Part shown: positions 1 through 7,497 of the stretch, piece after piece
Layout: each line of letters begins with the position of its first letter
Position numbering within the stretch: position 1 is the first letter of the stretch
Assembly: GCF_024172185.1 (NCBI RefSeq)
Contig: NZ_JAMZEC010000001.1
Location: forward strand, 9,337,001 to 9,401,000
Source: Nonomuraea roseoviolacea subsp. carminata
Lineage (GTDB): Bacteria; Actinomycetota; Actinomycetes; Streptosporangiales; Streptosporangiaceae
DNA: 64,000 bases
Direction: 5' to 3'
The notes under the pieces: generated by a model
What the model saw: the letters and a program-made list of their open reading frames with translations, nothing else
Told to the model about the DNA's origin: nothing
The model's database searches: none
Program-made: the position numbers and the translations under genes

Positions 1-377
1 GGAGGCTGTGGATGCTCCCCGTCATGCTGGCCACCGGCACCGTCATCTTCGCCGCGATCTGGACGCTCGGCGGGGCCGCCCAGTTCCTCCTCACCGACGC
101 CCCGGAGGTGGTCAACTCCTTCACGTACGGCGGCGGCCAGCTCACCCAGTACCCGCTCAGCGTGTACGGCCGCGACCTCGTGCGCGGGGTCACGTACGTG
201 CTGCCGCTGGCGTTCGTCAACTGGCAGCCCGCCCTGTACGTGCTGGACCGGGACGACCCGTTCGGCACGCCCGGCTTCGTCCGGTTCCTCGGCCCGGTCG
301 CGGCCGGCGTCCTCGCACTGCTGGCCGGGCTCGCCTGGCGGCAGGGCATCAGGCACTACCGATCCACGGGGAGTTGA
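1..377 (+). CDS. ABC-2 type exporter permease, 3' part (partial)
   Basis: The gene enters from the left edge, so only about 125 C-terminal residues are present (first whole codon at base 3). Hydrophobic stretches lie near the start, middle and end of the fragment, and it closes with a basic tail (RQGIRHYRSTGS), as in the C-terminal half of an ABC-2 membrane subunit. Its stop lies 2 bp before the next start, and the ribosome-binding site of the following ATPase gene is inside it. The two should therefore be co-translated and form one exporter, probably with another permease outside the window. Assignment to the DUF990/COG3694-like group is inference. The substrate is unknown. Confidence 0.7.
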   Translation, partial: RLWMLPVMLATGTVIFAAIWTLGGAAQFLLTDAPEVVNSFTYGGGQLTQYPLSVYGRDLVRGVTYVLPLAFVNWQPALYVLDRDDPFGTPGFVRFLGPVAAGVLALLAGLAWRQGIRHYRSTGS

Positions 378-379
378 CC

Positions 380-1150
380 ATGATCGAGACTGAGCGGGCC
401 GGGCGCTCCTTCAAGGTGCGGGGCGCCGTCGTCCACGCCGTGCGCGACCTGTCGTTCCGGATCGAGCCGGGCGAGTTCGTCGGCTGCCTCGGCCCGAACG
501 GCGCCGGCAAGTCCACCACGATCAAGATGCTGTGTGGCATCCTCACCCCGACCTCCGGCCGGGTGCGGGTGGCCGGGCTCGACCCGTCGCGGGCGCGGAC
601 GGCGCTGGCGCGGCGGATCGGCGTGGTGTTCGGGCAGCGGACGACGCTGTGGTGGGACCTTCCGCTGCGGGACAGCTTCGAGCTGGTCCGGCTCCTTTAC
701 AAAGTAGATCGCAAGCTGTTCGCGGCGCGGCTGGACGAGCTGACCGAGGCCCTGGACCTCGGCGGGTTCACGCGCACGCCGGTGCGGCAGCTCAGCCTGG
801 GCCAGCGGATGCGCGGCGACCTGGCCGCCGCGCTGCTGCACGACCCCGAGGTGCTGGTGCTCGACGAGCCCACCATCGGCCTCGACGTGGTGAGCAAGGC
901 CGGCATCCGGTCGTTCCTGCTGCGGGTCAACGCCGAGCGGGGCACCACCGTGCTGCTGACCACGCACGACCTCGGCGACGTCGAGCGGCTGTGCCGCCGG
1001 GTGCTGCTCATCGACCACGGCCGGCTGGCCTTCGACGGCAGCGTCGGCGACCTCATGGCCACGGCTCCGGGGACGGCGACGATCGAGGAGGTCGTCACCC
1101 GCCTCTACACGCGCGGGCGGGCCGCCCCGCCCCCGGTCGAGCCCGTGTGA
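380..1150 (+). CDS. ABC exporter ATP-binding protein
   Basis: A 256-residue ATPase that would power export through the permease just upstream. It shows Walker A GPNGAGKST (residues 38-46), a signature region LSLGQRMRGDLA, Walker B VLVLDEPTIGLD and a switch His in LLTTHD. The signature LSLGQ with the nearby FGQRTTLWWDLP segment resembles the COG4586 group of uncharacterised ABC-2 ATPases, which pair with COG4587/COG3694 permeases. Start chosen at ATG 380, with GGGGAG at 368-373 and 6-nt spacing. A hairpin at 1156-1205 ends the unit. Family assignment is firm; the exported compound is unknown. Confidence 0.88.
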   Translation: MIETERAGRSFKVRGAVVHAVRDLSFRIEPGEFVGCLGPNGAGKSTTIKMLCGILTPTSGRVRVAGLDPSRARTALARRIGVVFGQRTTLWWDLPLRDSFELVRLLYKVDRKLFAARLDELTEALDLGGFTRTPVRQLSLGQRMRGDLAAALLHDPEVLVLDEPTIGLDVVSKAGIRSFLLRVNAERGTTVLLTTHDLGDVERLCRRVLLIDHGRLAFDGSVGDLMATAPGTATIEEVVTRLYTRGRAAPPPVEPV

Positions 1151-1155
1151 GCGTA

Positions 1156-1205
1156 CGGAGGGCCGGCCGCGAGCATCCGGGGGCCGGTGCGCGACCGGCC
1201 CTCCG
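1156..1205. terminator. Bidirectional hairpin terminator
   Basis: An 11-bp perfect inverted repeat (CGGAGGGCCGG at 1156-1166 against CCGGCCCTCCG at 1195-1205) with a 28-nt loop sits between the convergent ATPase and membrane-protein genes. There is no T-tract, which is common for actinobacterial terminators. Confidence 0.6.
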
Positions 1206-1215
1206 GACCGCCCTG

Positions 1216-1695
1216 TCAGTAGTAGCCGCCCTGCCGGCTCTCCTCGTACTCGTCGTCGTCGTCATCGTCATAGCGGCGCGCCCAGCGCGACGGGATCAGC
1301 ACCGGGATGAACAGCGCCACGCCCAGCAGCGCGAACACCCCCGAGGTGAGCAGCATCCTGGCGCCCTGCCCGGCCTCGCGCACGATCTCGTTCACCGACG
1401 GCTCCGCCGGGATGTACGACAGGGCGCGGTTCATGTCGAGCGCGTACACGACCGTCCAGGCCAGCAGCGCCATCGACGGCACGAACGTCGCCATCGGCGA
1501 GACCCGCCCCGCCACCACCAGCCCCGTCACCAGGCCCACGGCGGCCATCGCGCCGAGCGCGATCCAGAGCTTCTGGCCGGCGGGCGGCTGCGCGGCGCCC
1601 AGCGCCTGCTGGATCGCCCATCCTCCGCCCACGACCAGGGCCGCCGTCACGATCAGGCCGAGAAATAAACCACCCACATGCCGCAACGTTCTCAC
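1216..1695 (-). CDS. Four-helix membrane protein, unknown function
   Basis: Not recognised. The 159-residue product has hydrophobic segments at about residues 8-28, 43-63, 68-87 and 113-134. An acidic run (YDDDDDDEYEE) and a Gly/Tyr end follow, probably cytoplasmic. I chose GTG 1693-1695 because the hydrophobic part begins directly after it, while the 26 codons upstream do not look like protein and an AGG lies close in front. It is convergent with the ABC ATPase and divergent from the acetylesterase gene. No catalytic motif is visible, so no function is proposed. Confidence 0.65.
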   Translation of the reverse strand: MRTLRHVGGLFLGLIVTAALVVGGGWAIQQALGAAQPPAGQKLWIALGAMAAVGLVTGLVVAGRVSPMATFVPSMALLAWTVVYALDMNRALSYIPAEPSVNEIVREAGQGARMLLTSGVFALLGVALFIPVLIPSRWARRYDDDDDDEYEESRQGGYY

Positions 1696-1789
1696 CTCAT
1701 GTCGACGCGGTCGGGATGACCCTAGCGACATCGGACGCGAATCGGCCACGCATTGCCCAGCATCGCACGGCATAATCCGACATCAAGCC

Positions 1790-1803
1790 GGAAAGCGCTT
1801 ACC
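1790..1803. promoter_or_regulatory. LacI-type operator candidate before the acetylesterase
   Basis: GGAAAGCGCTTACC is a 14-bp near-perfect palindrome (one mismatch between half-sites) built on AAGCGCTT, the core common to LacI-family operators of sugar genes. It lies about 30 bp before the SGNH hydrolase start, where a bound repressor would block transcription. No LacI gene is adjacent, so the regulator would be elsewhere. Confidence 0.45.
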
Positions 1804-1833
1804 CAGCTTCCCGGCCGGAAGGGAGTCCGCCGC

Positions 1834-2760
1834 ATGCCCGAACCCGCGAACCAGGCGACCGTCCGCACCTACGACGTGCCGCCCGGCCACTACGACGTGT
1901 CCGTGGTCGTCAGAGGCGGCACCGAGGTGCTGGCCGAGGCGCGGCGGCTCATGGCCCGCGCCTCCCCCGGCGACGGCTGGCACCGCCGCACGTTCACCGT
2001 CAACGTCCGCACCCCGGAGGCGCAGCAGAACGGCTGGGACGGCCCCGGGACGCCCGGCCTGACGCTGACCTTCGCCGGGGCGGCCCCCGGGGTGCGGTCC
2101 GTCGAGGTGGTCCCGGCCCGTCCGGCGGCGCTCTTCCTGGCGGGCGACTCGACCGTCACCGACCAGGCGCACGCGCCGTACACGGGCTGGGGGCAGCGGC
2201 TGCCCGCCCACTTCCGGCACGGCCTGTCCGTGGTCAACCACTCGGGCTCCAGCGAGAGCGCGGCGTCATTCCTGGCCAAGCCGGAGCTGTGGGCCGCGAT
2301 GGAGCCCCAGGTACGGCCCGGGGATGTGGCGCTGGTCCAGTTCGGGCACAACGACAAGCAGGCCACCGCCGCCGCGTACCGGGACAACCTCGCCCGGATC
2401 ACGCGCGGGATCGCCGCCAGAGGCGCGACGCCGGTTCTCGTCACCCCGATCGTGCGGCGGCGGTTCGACGGCGCGGCGCTCGGCCCCACCGGGCTGATCG
2501 TGAACGAACGCGGCGTGGACCTGCCGGCCGAGATGCGCGCCGTGGCCGCCGCCGAGGGGGTGGCGCTGATCGACCTCACCGACGACAGCCGCCGGCTCGT
2601 CGAGACGCTCGGCCCGGAGGCGGCCGAGGAGCTCTACCTCACCCGGGACAAGCAGGACGACACCCACACCTCCGAGCACGGCGCCACGATCTTCGCCGGC
2701 CTGGTCGCGACCGGCCTCCGCCGCCTCGGCCTCATCGCCGACCGCTTCTGGGCATCCTGA
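1834..2760 (+). CDS. SGNH esterase, rhamnogalacturonan acetylesterase-like (CE12)
   Basis: A 308-residue SGNH hydrolase likely to deacetylate pectin fragments. The nucleophile block is LAGDSTVTD (Ser106), the oxyanion Gly lies near 138-139 (NHSGSS), the block III Asn is in GHND (Asn173), and the catalytic Asp/His pair is in DDTHTSEHG (Asp275, His278). The spacing and the DxxHTs-x-H end match rhamnogalacturonan acetylesterases. An unusual ~90-residue N-terminal part (TVRTYDVPPGHYDVSVVVRG) looks like a small beta domain seen in some relatives. No signal peptide is visible, so it may act inside the cell on imported oligomers. Start ATG 1834 has GGAAGGGAG at 1817-1825. A LacI-type operator lies just upstream. 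Confidence 0.82.
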   Translation: MPEPANQATVRTYDVPPGHYDVSVVVRGGTEVLAEARRLMARASPGDGWHRRTFTVNVRTPEAQQNGWDGPGTPGLTLTFAGAAPGVRSVEVVPARPAALFLAGDSTVTDQAHAPYTGWGQRLPAHFRHGLSVVNHSGSSESAASFLAKPELWAAMEPQVRPGDVALVQFGHNDKQATAAAYRDNLARITRGIAARGATPVLVTPIVRRRFDGAALGPTGLIVNERGVDLPAEMRAVAAAEGVALIDLTDDSRRLVETLGPEAAEELYLTRDKQDDTHTSEHGATIFAGLVATGLRRLGLIADRFWAS

Positions 2761-2965
2761 GCCACGGTGTCCCTGGTCCAAGGCCCTCGCCCCGCTCCGA
2801 CGCGGACAGTGAACCGAACCCACGCATGAGCGGTTCGATGAGCGCCGCGAAGATCTGCGGACACAGAGAGCACGCCAAGGCGGCGGAAGCCCCCTATGTC
2901 ATGACCGGCTCCCGTTCGCGGTTAGGGGGTGCGGCGGGCACGCTCCGTGAGAGCATGGAGGCCGC

Positions 2966-3583
2966 ATGCGCGCTCGCCTCCCCCTCAGACTCGCGCGGAC
3001 GGCCGTCTTCTCCGCCGTCTGCGTCGTTCTGGCGTCGCTGGCGCACGTGGCGGGCGGCGGGTCGGCGCCCGCGCCCGGCACGGCCGCCCTCGGGCTCGGC
3101 GCGGCCTGTGTGCTGGCGCTCGCGCTGGGCGGCAGGGAGCGGCACCCGCTGACCATCAACCTCGCGCTGGTCGCCGCGCAGGCGGTCCTGCACGAGTGGT
3201 TCAGCGCCGGCGGGCCCACCGGCTACGTCTCCGTCTCCGTCCACCTGCACGGCTCCCCCGCCGACGGGATGAGCCTGGCCGTCGGCTCGGGCGAGCCCGC
3301 CGGCCGGGGCCTCGCGGTCGGCGCCGGCATGCTGGCCGCGCACCTGACGGCCACGCTCCTCACCGGCTGGTGGCTGGCGCGCGGCGAGGCCGCGCTGTGG
3401 TCGCTGCTGCGCCGCCTGCACGACGGCCTGGGACGCCGTCTCGGGCGCGTGCTGTCCGCCGGGGTGTTCCCGGCGCTGCCGTCGGCGCGGCAGGCGCCTC
3501 CCGTGGTGCGGGTGCGCGCCGTTCCCCCCGATCCGGCCCTGCGGCACTGCCTGGCCAGGCGCGGTCCTCCACGTACCGCCTGA
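2966..3583 (+). CDS. Membrane protein next to ycnI, unknown function
   Basis: A 205-residue protein with hydrophobic segments near residues 10-30, 37-54, 64-78 and 112-132, then a basic Arg/Pro-rich tail. His residues fall in and near the membrane part (LHEWF, VSVHLHG), which would suit a metal-related role, but no known motif is present. It ends 50 bp before the YcnI-like copper gene in the same direction, so the two are probably one unit and it may take part in copper handling; this rests on position only. Start ATG 2966 is preceded by GGAGG at about 2955. Confidence 0.62.
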   Translation: MRARLPLRLARTAVFSAVCVVLASLAHVAGGGSAPAPGTAALGLGAACVLALALGGRERHPLTINLALVAAQAVLHEWFSAGGPTGYVSVSVHLHGSPADGMSLAVGSGEPAGRGLAVGAGMLAAHLTATLLTGWWLARGEAALWSLLRRLHDGLGRRLGRVLSAGVFPALPSARQAPPVVRVRAVPPDPALRHCLARRGPPRTA

Positions 3584-3632
3584 CCTCTGACACCCCTTTT
3601 CCCATCCCCCTTTTCTCACGTGGAGCCTCATC

Positions 3633-4379
3633 ATGTCCTTCGCCATGCCCTCCGGGCGGTCCTTCGGCCGCCGCGCCGCGACCGTGCTCGCCGCCGTGGC
3701 GGCCGTCACCGTGGCCACCGCGCTGCCCGCGCTCGCGCACGTCACGATCAACCCCGCCAGCGCCGAGCAGGGCGGCTTCACCAAGGTCGCGTTCCGGGTG
3801 CCGAACGAGCGCGACGACGCCTCGACCGTGCGCGTCGAGGTCACCTTCCCCACCGACCACCCGCTGGCGTTCGTGTCGGTCAAGCCCGTGCCGGGCTGGA
3901 CGGTCAAGGTCACCGAGAGCAAGCTGCCCACCCCGGTCAAGACCGAGTACGGCGACCTGACCGAGGCCGTGTCCACGGTCGTCTGGTCCGGCGGGAAGAT
4001 CTCCAAGGGCGAGTTCCAGGAGTTCGAGGTGTCCATGGGCAAGCTGCCCGAGGGCGTCGACCAGCTCGCGTTCCCGACCAAGCAGACGTACTCCGGCGGC
4101 GAGGTCGTGAACTGGGCCGACGCGCCCAAGAGCGACGGCACGGAGGCGGAGCACCCGGCCCCGGTGCTCAAGCTCACCCCGGCCGCCGCCAAGGACGGTG
4201 CTCCGATGTCCGGCCACGCGGCCGCGTCGACCGCCGCCGCCCCCTCGGACGCGCCCCGGGTGGTCGCGGCGTCGTCCGCCTCCGACGGCACGGCGCGCCT
4301 GCTGGGCGGGGCGGGGCTGCTGGTGGGCGTGATCGGGGTCGTGGTCGCGGTCCTGGCCCTGCGCCGCCGCCCCTCCTGA
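3633..4379 (+). CDS. YcnI-family copper-binding membrane-anchored protein
   Basis: A DUF1775/YcnI protein of 248 residues, outside the membrane, thought in the family to bind Cu(II) and assist copper uptake or delivery. A signal peptide ends at ALPALA (residues 30-35), so the mature chain would start with His36 (HVTINPAS), the residue that binds copper through the free N-terminus in characterised members. The domain runs to about residue 160, with the conserved WSGG and EFEVSMGKLP segments. An Ala/Ser-rich stalk, one C-terminal membrane helix (about 222-242) and an RRR stop-transfer follow. A GGAG lies about 8 nt before ATG 3633. Confidence 0.88.
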   Translation: MSFAMPSGRSFGRRAATVLAAVAAVTVATALPALAHVTINPASAEQGGFTKVAFRVPNERDDASTVRVEVTFPTDHPLAFVSVKPVPGWTVKVTESKLPTPVKTEYGDLTEAVSTVVWSGGKISKGEFQEFEVSMGKLPEGVDQLAFPTKQTYSGGEVVNWADAPKSDGTEAEHPAPVLKLTPAAAKDGAPMSGHAAASTAAAPSDAPRVVAASSASDGTARLLGGAGLLVGVIGVVVAVLALRRRPS

Positions 4380-4536
4380 CCGCCCTCTCCCGCTGCCGCC
4401 GTCCCTCCGGACCCGCTCACGCGGTCGTCCGTCCCTGAGCCCCCTTCGGGCCGCCCGGCTGCCCTCGTGGCGGCTGGGCGCGGCGGGGTCGCTAGGTTGT
4501 CCGGAAAGGCGGCCCCCGACCGAAAGGTGATGGACC

Positions 4537-4749
4537 ATGTCCGAGGACGTGACGGATGAGCGGCTGGCCCGGCTGAAGAGGGAGTTCGCCTCGCTCGACG
4601 GCGACGGCGACGGCTACATCACCGAGGCGGAGTTCCGGGCGCACTTCCCCGAGCTGCCGGCCGAGGCGATGCCCGCCCTGCGCGACACCGGCGACGCGGA
4701 CGGCGACGGGCGGTTCTCGCTGGAGGAGTTCATCCGGCTGATGCCCTAG
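4537..4749 (+). CDS. Two-EF-hand calcium-binding protein
   Basis: A 70-residue soluble calmodulin-like protein. Two canonical 12-residue calcium loops are visible: DGDGDGYITEAE (about 20-31) and DADGDGRFSLEE (about 53-64), each with acidic residues at positions 1, 3, 5 and 12 and Gly at position 6. With nothing but this one EF pair, it is a buffer or small sensor rather than an enzyme. The start is preceded by GAAAGGTGATGG. It is a single gene followed by a strong hairpin. Confidence 0.85.
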   Translation: MSEDVTDERLARLKREFASLDGDGDGYITEAEFRAHFPELPAEAMPALRDTGDADGDGRFSLEEFIRLMP

Positions 4750-4826
4750 CCGGACGAGCGGGCCGGGCGGCGTCGGCGCTCACGATGATCGCCGACACGG
4801 GACCGGTCTGCCGGGCTCACGCGTGA

Positions 4827-4849
4827 CCGGCCCGCGCGACGCGGGCCGG
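4827..4849. terminator. Hairpin terminator after the EF-hand gene
   Basis: CCGGCCCGCG-CGA-CGCGGGCCGG is a perfect 10-bp stem with a 3-nt loop. It lies about 78 bp after the EF-hand stop. The same CCGGCCCGCGCG sequence starts the next hairpin, so the two look like duplicated elements. Confidence 0.6.
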
Positions 4850-4869
4850 CTCACCGGAGTCATGCGTAA

Positions 4870-4925
4870 CCGGCCCGCGCGGCGCTTGGTCCCCCTCTTC
4901 CGGGGACCGGCGCCGCGCGGGCCGG
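4870..4925. terminator. Long two-tier hairpin terminator after the csbD-like gene
   Basis: A perfect 16-bp outer stem (4870-4885 with 4910-4925) encloses a perfect 7-bp inner stem GGTCCCC/GGGGACC (4888-4894 and 4902-4908). It starts 12 nt after the csbD-like stop on the minus strand and can work in both directions. Confidence 0.7.
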
Positions 4926-4937
4926 CCGCAGGGCGGA

Positions 4938-5132
4938 TCACTTCTTGAAGGCGTCCTTCACCTTCCCCGCCGCGTCCTTCACCTTCTCGCCGGCCTGCTT
5001 GAGGCCACCCTCGGCCTGGTCGGCACGGCCTTCGGCCTGGAGATCCTCGTCGTCGGTCAGATCGCCGATGTTCTCCTTGGCGCGGCCCTTCAGCTCCTCC
5101 GCCTTGTTGGAGATCTTGTCGTCGGTTCCCAT
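4938..5132 (-). CDS. CsbD-family stress protein
   Basis: A 64-residue, highly charged Lys/Glu/Ala-rich helical protein with the CsbD signature: an N-terminal KISNKAEELKGRAKENIGDLT and a middle LQAEGRADQAEGG. Members are small cytoplasmic general-stress proteins of unknown mechanism, and the C-terminal repeats (KVKDAAGKVKDAFKK) form an amphipathic helix. Start ATG 5130-5132 fits the usual 60-65 residue length and follows GAGGAAGG. It stands alone and is closed by the two-tier hairpin. Confidence 0.88.
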   Translation of the reverse strand: MGTDDKISNKAEELKGRAKENIGDLTDDEDLQAEGRADQAEGGLKQAGEKVKDAAGKVKDAFKK

Positions 5133-5367
5133 GTCGATGCCTTCCTCAAGGTCCGTCCGGGTCCGGCGGGGCGTCACCGCGGCCCCGCGCGCTTTCCCGG
5201 GTACGCCTCCTCTATCCGACACAGAGCGCCGGAAACGCCCCGCACGCGCCGCGTCGCCGCTGTGACGTCTCCCACATCGGGGCGTGAGCCGCCATACACG
5301 CACCGTCGCCGGGCATCGACACCTCGCGCCCGGACCGCGCGTGAGCTGCGCGGACACCGGGCCGGGC

Positions 5368-5404
5368 GGGCCGGAGAGCCGCGCGGGGGCGGGCTCTCCG
5401 GCCC
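5368..5404. terminator. Hairpin terminator of the LolA-like/ABC operon
   Basis: A perfect 13-bp stem (GGGCCGGAGAGCC at 5368-5380, GGCTCTCCGGCCC at 5392-5404) with an 11-nt loop lies 20 nt after the minus-strand permease stop. The remaining bases of the 5133-5423 gap show nothing else I can support. Confidence 0.65.
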
Positions 5405-5423
5405 CGCCGCGCGTCACACCCCC

Positions 5424-6524
5424 TCAGGAGGTGATGTCCTTGCCCGTGAAGCGCGCCCACGCCACCGAGCCGAACAGCAGGATGTACGCGCCGAACGCCA
5501 GCAGCCCGTCGCGCATCGCCCCGAAGTCGACCGGGGCGCGCAGCGCTCCGTCGAAGCGCGTCAGCCAGGTCGGCAGCAGGTAGGGGCTGATCGGTTCGAG
5601 CTGCGGCACGGCCCGCAGCACCTGCGCGACGATGACGAGGACCACGGTGCCCGCGATGGCCCCGATCGGCACCTCGGTGAACGTGGACAGCGCCAGCGCC
5701 ACGGCCGCCAGCGCGGCCATCCCGGCCCCGACGTACCCGACGCTGATGAGGACGCGCAGCAGCCCGTCGGCCACGGACACCGTGGTGCCCGACAGCAGCG
5801 TCACCGGCCCGACCGGGAACAGCGCCAGGCCCGTCACCAGGGCCGACCCCGCCACGACGGCGGCGGTCGCGAAGGAGAAGACGACCGCGTTCAGGTACTT
5901 GACCGTCAGCAGCCGGGTGCGCCCGGCCGGGGCCGCCAGCAGGTAGCGCAGGGTGCCGCCGCCCGCCTCGCCGGCGATCGCGTCGCCCGCCACCACGCTC
6001 ACGGCGACCGGCATGAGCAGCACCACGAGGAACGACAGCGACGCGAAGGCCAGCATGAGGCTGTTGCCGGCGACGGACGCGACGAGGCCGCCCATCCCGC
6101 CGCCCCGCCCCTCGGCGTCCATGTCGTCGGTGACCAGGCGCAGCGCGACGCCCAGGATGACGGGCACACTGGCCAGCACGGCGAGCATCACGAGGTTGCG
6201 CGGGCGGCGGAAGGTCAGGCCCAGCTCGGAGCCGAGCAGCCGCCAGAACGACCCGAACCGGCGCGCCGGCGCCCCGGAGACCTCGCCGACGCCGGCGGCT
6301 CCGGCCGCGTGAGCGGTCGGAGCCCCGTCCGCAATCGGAGCCGCGCCCGCGAGCGGAGCCCCGTCGGCGGACGGAGCCGCGTCGGCGGCGTCACCAGCAG
6401 GGCCAGCGGCCGTGCCCGCCGCGTCGGAGGCGACCGGCCGGCCGGTGGTGCGCAGCGTCTCGGAGACCGGGACGAGGCCCGGGGTCCGCCGGGCGCGCGC
6501 CTCGCGCGTCTCAGCCGTCGACAT
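5424..6524 (-). CDS. ABC-2 exporter permease with low-complexity N-terminus
   Basis: A 366-residue membrane subunit, last gene of the LolA-like/ATPase/permease operon. The first ~90 residues are an Ala/Gly/Pro-rich cytoplasmic stretch made of degenerate repeats (GAPLAGAAPIADGAP). The ABC-2 part follows: a first helix around 110-130, a second near 160-185, three more between about 215 and 320, and a last one near 345-360. SFWRLLGSELGLTFRRPRN is the typical amphipathic entry segment. Its start overlaps the ATPase stop by 14 bp. The N-terminal extension looks like a recent repeat expansion. Confidence 0.82.
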   Translation of the reverse strand: MSTAETREARARRTPGLVPVSETLRTTGRPVASDAAGTAAGPAGDAADAAPSADGAPLAGAAPIADGAPTAHAAGAAGVGEVSGAPARRFGSFWRLLGSELGLTFRRPRNLVMLAVLASVPVILGVALRLVTDDMDAEGRGGGMGGLVASVAGNSLMLAFASLSFLVVLLMPVAVSVVAGDAIAGEAGGGTLRYLLAAPAGRTRLLTVKYLNAVVFSFATAAVVAGSALVTGLALFPVGPVTLLSGTTVSVADGLLRVLISVGYVGAGMAALAAVALALSTFTEVPIGAIAGTVVLVIVAQVLRAVPQLEPISPYLLPTWLTRFDGALRAPVDFGAMRDGLLAFGAYILLFGSVAWARFTGKDITS

Positions 6525-7497
6525 CGAAACCCTCTCCCGTCAGTCTCACGAACACGTCCTCCAGGCTCGGCCGTTCGACCGCGAACCCCCGCACGGCCAC
6601 GCCCTCGCCCACCAGGGCGGCGTTGACCCGCTCGGGCGCGTGCCCGCCGAGCTCGGCGCTCACCCCGTCGCCGGGCTCCGGGCCGTCGGCGCGCACGTCC
6701 GCCAGGCCGAGCGAGCGCAGGACGCGCAGCGCGTCGGCCGTGTCGGGCGTCCGCACGCGGACGCGCGGGACCTGGCCGCCGCCCAGCGAGGCCATCGACC
6801 CCTGGGCGACGAGCCGGCCGGCCCGCATGACGGCGGCGTGGGTGCACATCTGCTCCACCTCGGCCAGCAGGTGCGACGAGACGAACACCGTGGTGCCGCC
6901 GGCCGCGATCTCCTTGACCAGGGAGCGCACCTCGCGGGTGCCCTGCGGGTCGAGCCCGTTCGTCGGCTCGTCCAGGATGAGCAGCTCGCGCGGCCCGAGC
7001 AGGGCGGCGGCGATGGCCAGCCGCTGGCGCATGCCGAGCGAGTAGGTGCGGTAGCGCTTGCCCGCCGCGGCCGCCAGGCCGACCCGGTCCAGCGCCTCGG
7101 CGACGCGCCGCCGCGCGGTGGCGGGCGGCGCGGTCGGGTCGGCCGCGTCGAAGCGGCGCAGGTTGGCCTCGCCCGACAGGTACGGGTAGAAGGCGGGCCC
7201 CTCGACCAGTGCCCCCACCCGGGGCAGCGCCTCGCCCAGCGGCAGCCCCAGCAGCTCGTGCTCCCCGGAGGTGGGCGCGACGAGGCCGAGCAGCATGCGG
7301 ATGGTCGTGGTCTTGCCGGAGCCGTTCGGCCCGAGGAACCCGTAGACCGATCCGCGCGGCACGCTCAGGTCGAGCGCGTCGACCGCGACCTGGCCGCCGC
7401 GGAACCGCTTGGTGAGCCCGCGCGTGACGATCGCGGGCCGGGCGGAGGGCGGGGCCGCCCCGAAGGGCGCCCCCGCGTCGAGCGTGACGGCTGTCAC
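6511..7497 (-). CDS. ABC exporter ATP-binding protein
   Basis: A 328-residue drug-type exporter ATPase. Walker A is GPNGSGKTTT, the signature region is YSLGMRQRLAIA, Walker B is LLILDEPTNGLD, and the H-loop is in VFVSSHLL. A C-terminal ~100-residue domain ending VERPSLEDVFVRLTGEG is typical of CcmA/NatA-type exporters. GTG 7495-7497 is the start because it overlaps the LolA-like gene's TGA by 4 bp (GTGA). It works with the permease downstream and probably with the LolA-like protein. The substrate is unknown; antimicrobial peptides or lipids are possible from context. Confidence 0.88.
   Translation of the reverse strand: MTAVTLDAGAPFGAAPPSARPAIVTRGLTKRFRGGQVAVDALDLSVPRGSVYGFLGPNGSGKTTTIRMLLGLVAPTSGEHELLGLPLGEALPRVGALVEGPAFYPYLSGEANLRRFDAADPTAPPATARRRVAEALDRVGLAAAAGKRYRTYSLGMRQRLAIAAALLGPRELLILDEPTNGLDPQGTREVRSLVKEIAAGGTTVFVSSHLLAEVEQMCTHAAVMRAGRLVAQGSMASLGGGQVPRVRVRTPDTADALRVLRSLGLADVRADGPEPGDGVSAELGGHAPERVNAALVGEGVAVRGFAVERPSLEDVFVRLTGEGFDVDG

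Noticed and set aside
5133..5423. Search for a small gene between csbD-like and the permease genes
   Set aside because: Only Arg/Pro/Ala-rich frames and one hairpin terminator are present.
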